Origin: Nitrospirota bacterium
GTDB lineage: Bacteria > Nitrospirota > Nitrospiria > Nitrospirales > Nitrospiraceae
DNA length: 6,832 nucleotides
Direction: 5' to 3'
NCBI GenBank assembly: GCA_004296865.1
Contig: SCVQ01000141.1
Span: 1-6,832, forward strand
The notes under the pieces were generated by a model, which saw only the letters and a program-made list of their open reading frames with translations, did no database searches and was not told the origin of the DNA. This document shows, piece after piece, positions 5,664 through 6,832 of the stretch (within the stretch, counting starts at the first letter, position 1; each line of letters begins with the position of its first letter). The translations under genes and the position numbers were made by a program.

Positions 5664-6110
5664 CTAGGCAGAACGGGGTGGACGGTCGCCGGGTCTAACG
5701 GCCCTGCCATGAAGGGTAGGCAGATTCGCCAAGGGATCGATGGCCGTCGGCTGGAATCTCAAGAAAGAGACCAGACCGAGGTCGGCAACGGAAATGTGAC
5801 ACGCCATGGCACAACAGCAGCTGCCGAAGGCATGGTTGCCTTCACCCCCGTCACAGGGGTGGATTTCCGCGGTCGATGTCCCCTGGGACATCGGAAGGAC
5901 CACAGTAGAACGGGCGGCAGTAGGTACGGTGCAAGTTTGCGTCAACGAAGACGACACACTACCGATGGATGATCTGGCCGCATCTAAGCCGGCAAGCCAG
6001 CCGCTTTCCGCACCTCGGCTGCCATGTGCTTGTGCAGCACCCACGACGATCATCATGCCGATCACGGAGATCAGCAGCGTTCGTAGAAGCCGTGGCGCCA
6101 GGTCAGACAT
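5664..6110 (-). CDS. Small exported Cys-rich protein of unknown function
   Basis: About 148 residues from the ATG at 6110-6108; a TTG two codons upstream at 6116 is possible. Neither start has a clear Shine-Dalgarno sequence. A basic N terminus and hydrophobic run end in Ala-Ala-Gln-Ala-His, a good signal-peptidase I site, so the mature protein should be periplasmic. The mature part is Ser/Thr-rich at first. Counting from the TTG, it has cysteines at about 62, 88, 100-102 and 106; the cluster CCCAMACH is a possible metal or heme/thiol site. The C terminus is Arg/Pro-rich. It recalls small secreted proteins near metal or redox genes in Bradyrhizobiaceae, but I cannot name the family. A FixK/FNR-type box about 165 bp upstream of the ATG points to low-oxygen control. 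A chance frame cannot be fully ruled out, although the signal peptide argues against it. Confidence 0.68.
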   Translation of the reverse strand: MSDLAPRLLRTLLISVIGMMIVVGAAQAHGSRGAESGWLAGLDAARSSIGSVSSSLTQTCTVPTAARSTVVLPMSQGTSTAEIHPCDGGEGNHAFGSCCCAMACHISVADLGLVSFLRFQPTAIDPLANLPTLHGRAVRPGDRPPRSA

Positions 6111-6246
6111 GGTCAATTGGCAATAGTAGGCTCATTTTCCGCTTTGAGTGCAATCCCCTGGCCTTCGAGTCCGGGAATTCCCGACAAGTTGAAGCACTGA
6201 ACGTCCGCCCAGCAGGTGGCGTGCCAAACAGACCAGCAACAAATCC

Positions 6247-6252
6247 ATTTTG
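6247..6252 (-). promoter_or_regulatory. Candidate -10 element served by the FixK/FNR box
   Basis: The minus strand reads CAAAAT at 6252-6247, four of six matches to TATAAT. Its distance from the centre of the FNR-type box (about 33 bp to its last base) would place the transcription start near 6240 and the box near -41, the usual position for class II FNR/FixK activation. This implies a 5' leader of about 130 nt before the ATG at 6110. No equally well placed -10 is seen in the opposite direction. Confidence 0.35.
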
Positions 6253-6273
6253 AAGAACTGGAGCGACTTGCCT

Positions 6274-6287
6274 TTGATATACGTCAA
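6274..6287. promoter_or_regulatory. FixK/FNR-type binding site
   Basis: The 14-mer TTGAT-ATAC-GTCAA fits the FNR consensus (TTGAT-N4-ATCAA) with one mismatch and fits the FixK-type pattern TTG-N8-CAA perfectly. It lies in the divergent region between the minus-strand Cys-rich exported protein gene (start 6110) and the plus-strand dehydratase gene (start 6399). Position relative to a candidate -10 favours control of the minus-strand gene. Such sites respond to low oxygen or denitrification signals through FNR, FixK or related regulators. The Crp/Fnr protein encoded at 4600-5490 may or may not be the one that binds here. Confidence 0.65.
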
Positions 6288-6340
6288 GGGAGCCTGGTTG
6301 TTGGACCTCGCGGCTTACATGCACGAAGATGCAAAAGACT

Positions 6341-6354
6341 GGTCACAAATGACC
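6341..6354. repeat. Short palindrome GGTCA-CAAA-TGACC
   Basis: Two perfect 5-bp arms are separated by 4 nt, 45 bp upstream of the dehydratase start. It could be an operator for a dimeric regulator of the plus-strand gene or a small RNA hairpin in its leader, placed just before a larger stem-loop. Confidence 0.35.
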
Positions 6355-6356
6355 CT

Positions 6357-6386
6357 CTACTCCTCCTCGGAGCGGGGGAGGAGTAG
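6357..6386 (+). promoter_or_regulatory. Perfect stem-loop in the leader of the dehydratase gene
   Basis: CTACTCCTCC (6357-6366) pairs perfectly with GGAGGAGTAG (6377-6386). A G-U and a C-G pair can extend the stem inward, leaving a loop of about 6 nt. The stem ends directly before the AAGGA ribosome site and 12 nt before the ATG. Its right arm contains GGAGGAG, itself a perfect Shine-Dalgarno-like sequence, which would be buried in the stem. A role in translation control or mRNA stability is inferred. There is no T tract, so it is not a typical intrinsic terminator. Confidence 0.5.
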
Positions 6387-6391
6387 AAGGA
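6387..6391 (+). promoter_or_regulatory. Ribosome binding site of the dehydratase gene
   Basis: AAGGA lies 7 nt before the ATG at 6399 and immediately follows the 6357-6386 stem-loop. It supports the chosen start. Confidence 0.6.
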
Positions 6392-6398
6392 CGTCTTC

Positions 6399-6832
6399 AT
6401 GATCTCCCGTACCGACGTCGAGGCCGCCTGGAGCCTCATCCGCCCGCATGTCCGCCGCACGCCCGCGATCGAGCTCGCCGCCGGATCGCTTGGCGTTGCC
6501 GCACCGTTGGCGCTGAAACTCGAATCGCTGCAGCTCAGCGGCTCGTTCAAGGGCCGCGGCGCCTTCCACAAGTTGCTGGCCACCAAGGTCCCGGCCGCCG
6601 GCATCGTCGCGGCCTCGGGCGGTAACCACGGGGCGGCCGCGGCCTATGCCGCCCGCGCGCTCGGCCACAAGGCCGAGATTTTCGTGCCCACCATCGCCTC
6701 GCCCGCCAAGGTGGCGCGGCTGAAAACCTACGGCGCGGTCGTCCATCAGATCGGCGCCGTCTATGCCGAGGCGCGCGCCGCCTCGGAGAAGCGCGCGGCC
6801 GAGACCGGCGCGCTGATCGTGCCGGCCTATGA
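6399..6832 (+). CDS. Threonine/serine dehydratase-type PLP enzyme (N-terminal part, cut by window edge)
   Basis: An open frame runs from the ATG at 6399 to the window end: 144 codons of a protein that should be about 310-330 residues or more. It has the signature of fold-type II PLP enzymes: SGSFKGRGA at residues 47-55, with Lys51 as the PLP Schiff-base lysine, and SGGNHG at 73-78, the loop that holds the PLP phosphate. The following Ala-rich helix, the Val-Pro-Thr segment and Lys-Val-Ala-Arg-Leu-Lys also match the threonine ammonia-lyase/serine dehydratase/serine racemase group. The expected reaction is cytosolic deamination of threonine or serine to a 2-keto acid and ammonia. Whether a C-terminal ACT domain exists is unseen, so ilvA, catabolic tdcB-like or related enzymes cannot be told apart. 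Codons are more strongly GC-rich than in the neighbouring minus-strand genes. Confidence 0.93.
   Translation, partial: MISRTDVEAAWSLIRPHVRRTPAIELAAGSLGVAAPLALKLESLQLSGSFKGRGAFHKLLATKVPAAGIVAASGGNHGAAAAYAARALGHKAEIFVPTIASPAKVARLKTYGAVVHQIGAVYAEARAASEKRAAETGALIVPAY

Noticed and set aside
6103..6324. 73-codon minus-strand frame upstream of the Cys-rich gene
   Set aside because: Its start lies upstream of the FixK/FNR box and the inferred transcription start, it overlaps the start of the next gene and shows no motif.
6357..6746. 129-codon minus-strand frame at the right end
   Set aside because: It is the antisense shadow of the PLP-dependent dehydratase gene, whose SGSFKGRGA and SGGNHG motifs are unmistakable.

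Overview
The window looks like chromosomal DNA from a GC-rich alphaproteobacterium, most likely a Bradyrhizobium/Rhodopseudomonas-type organism. This is inferred from high GC with C/G-ending codons, a Crp/Fnr regulator of a type I know from Bradyrhizobiaceae, and a perfect FixK/FNR-type box (TTGAT-N4-GTCAA). No rRNA, tRNA, CRISPR array, transposase or IS end was seen.

Layout. The left half (1-3784) is a minus-strand operon. In transcription order it holds: (i) a 720-codon protein with an export signal, a Met-rich/helical periplasmic part, a membrane helix and a cytosolic flavin/NAD(P) reductase ending in a plant-type [2Fe-2S] ferredoxin domain; (ii) a 234-aa integral membrane protein with two HX13H pairs, the pattern of a di-heme cytochrome b; (iii) a membrane-anchored seven-CXXCH cytochrome c; (iv) the first 25 codons of another exported or membrane protein cut by the window edge. 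Genes (i) and (ii) are 2 nt apart and (ii) and (iii) overlap by 13 nt. Together they form a plausible wire: NAD(P)H - flavin - [2Fe-2S] - two hemes b across the membrane - seven hemes c in the periplasm. I know of no named system with exactly this composition.

The middle has a 340-bp divergent gap with a terminator-like hairpin and repeated AAGAGTCT motifs, a small plus-strand lipoprotein gene (4125-4496), a convergent intergenic with two strong hairpins (4529-4599), and a minus-strand Crp/Fnr-family regulator (4600-5490) with a Cys-containing N-terminal extension and no obvious cAMP-binding Arg.

The right end has a minus-strand small exported Cys-rich protein (5664-6110), preceded by the FixK/FNR box at 6274-6287. 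A divergent plus-strand gene starts at 6399 and encodes the N-terminal part of a threonine/serine dehydratase-type PLP enzyme. Its leader carries two tandem inverted repeats, one a perfect 10-bp stem ending next to the ribosome binding site.

The common theme of positions 1-6300 is redox and low-oxygen biology: an electron-transfer operon, a Crp/Fnr regulator and an FNR-type site. The dehydratase looks like unrelated housekeeping or accessory metabolism at the border.
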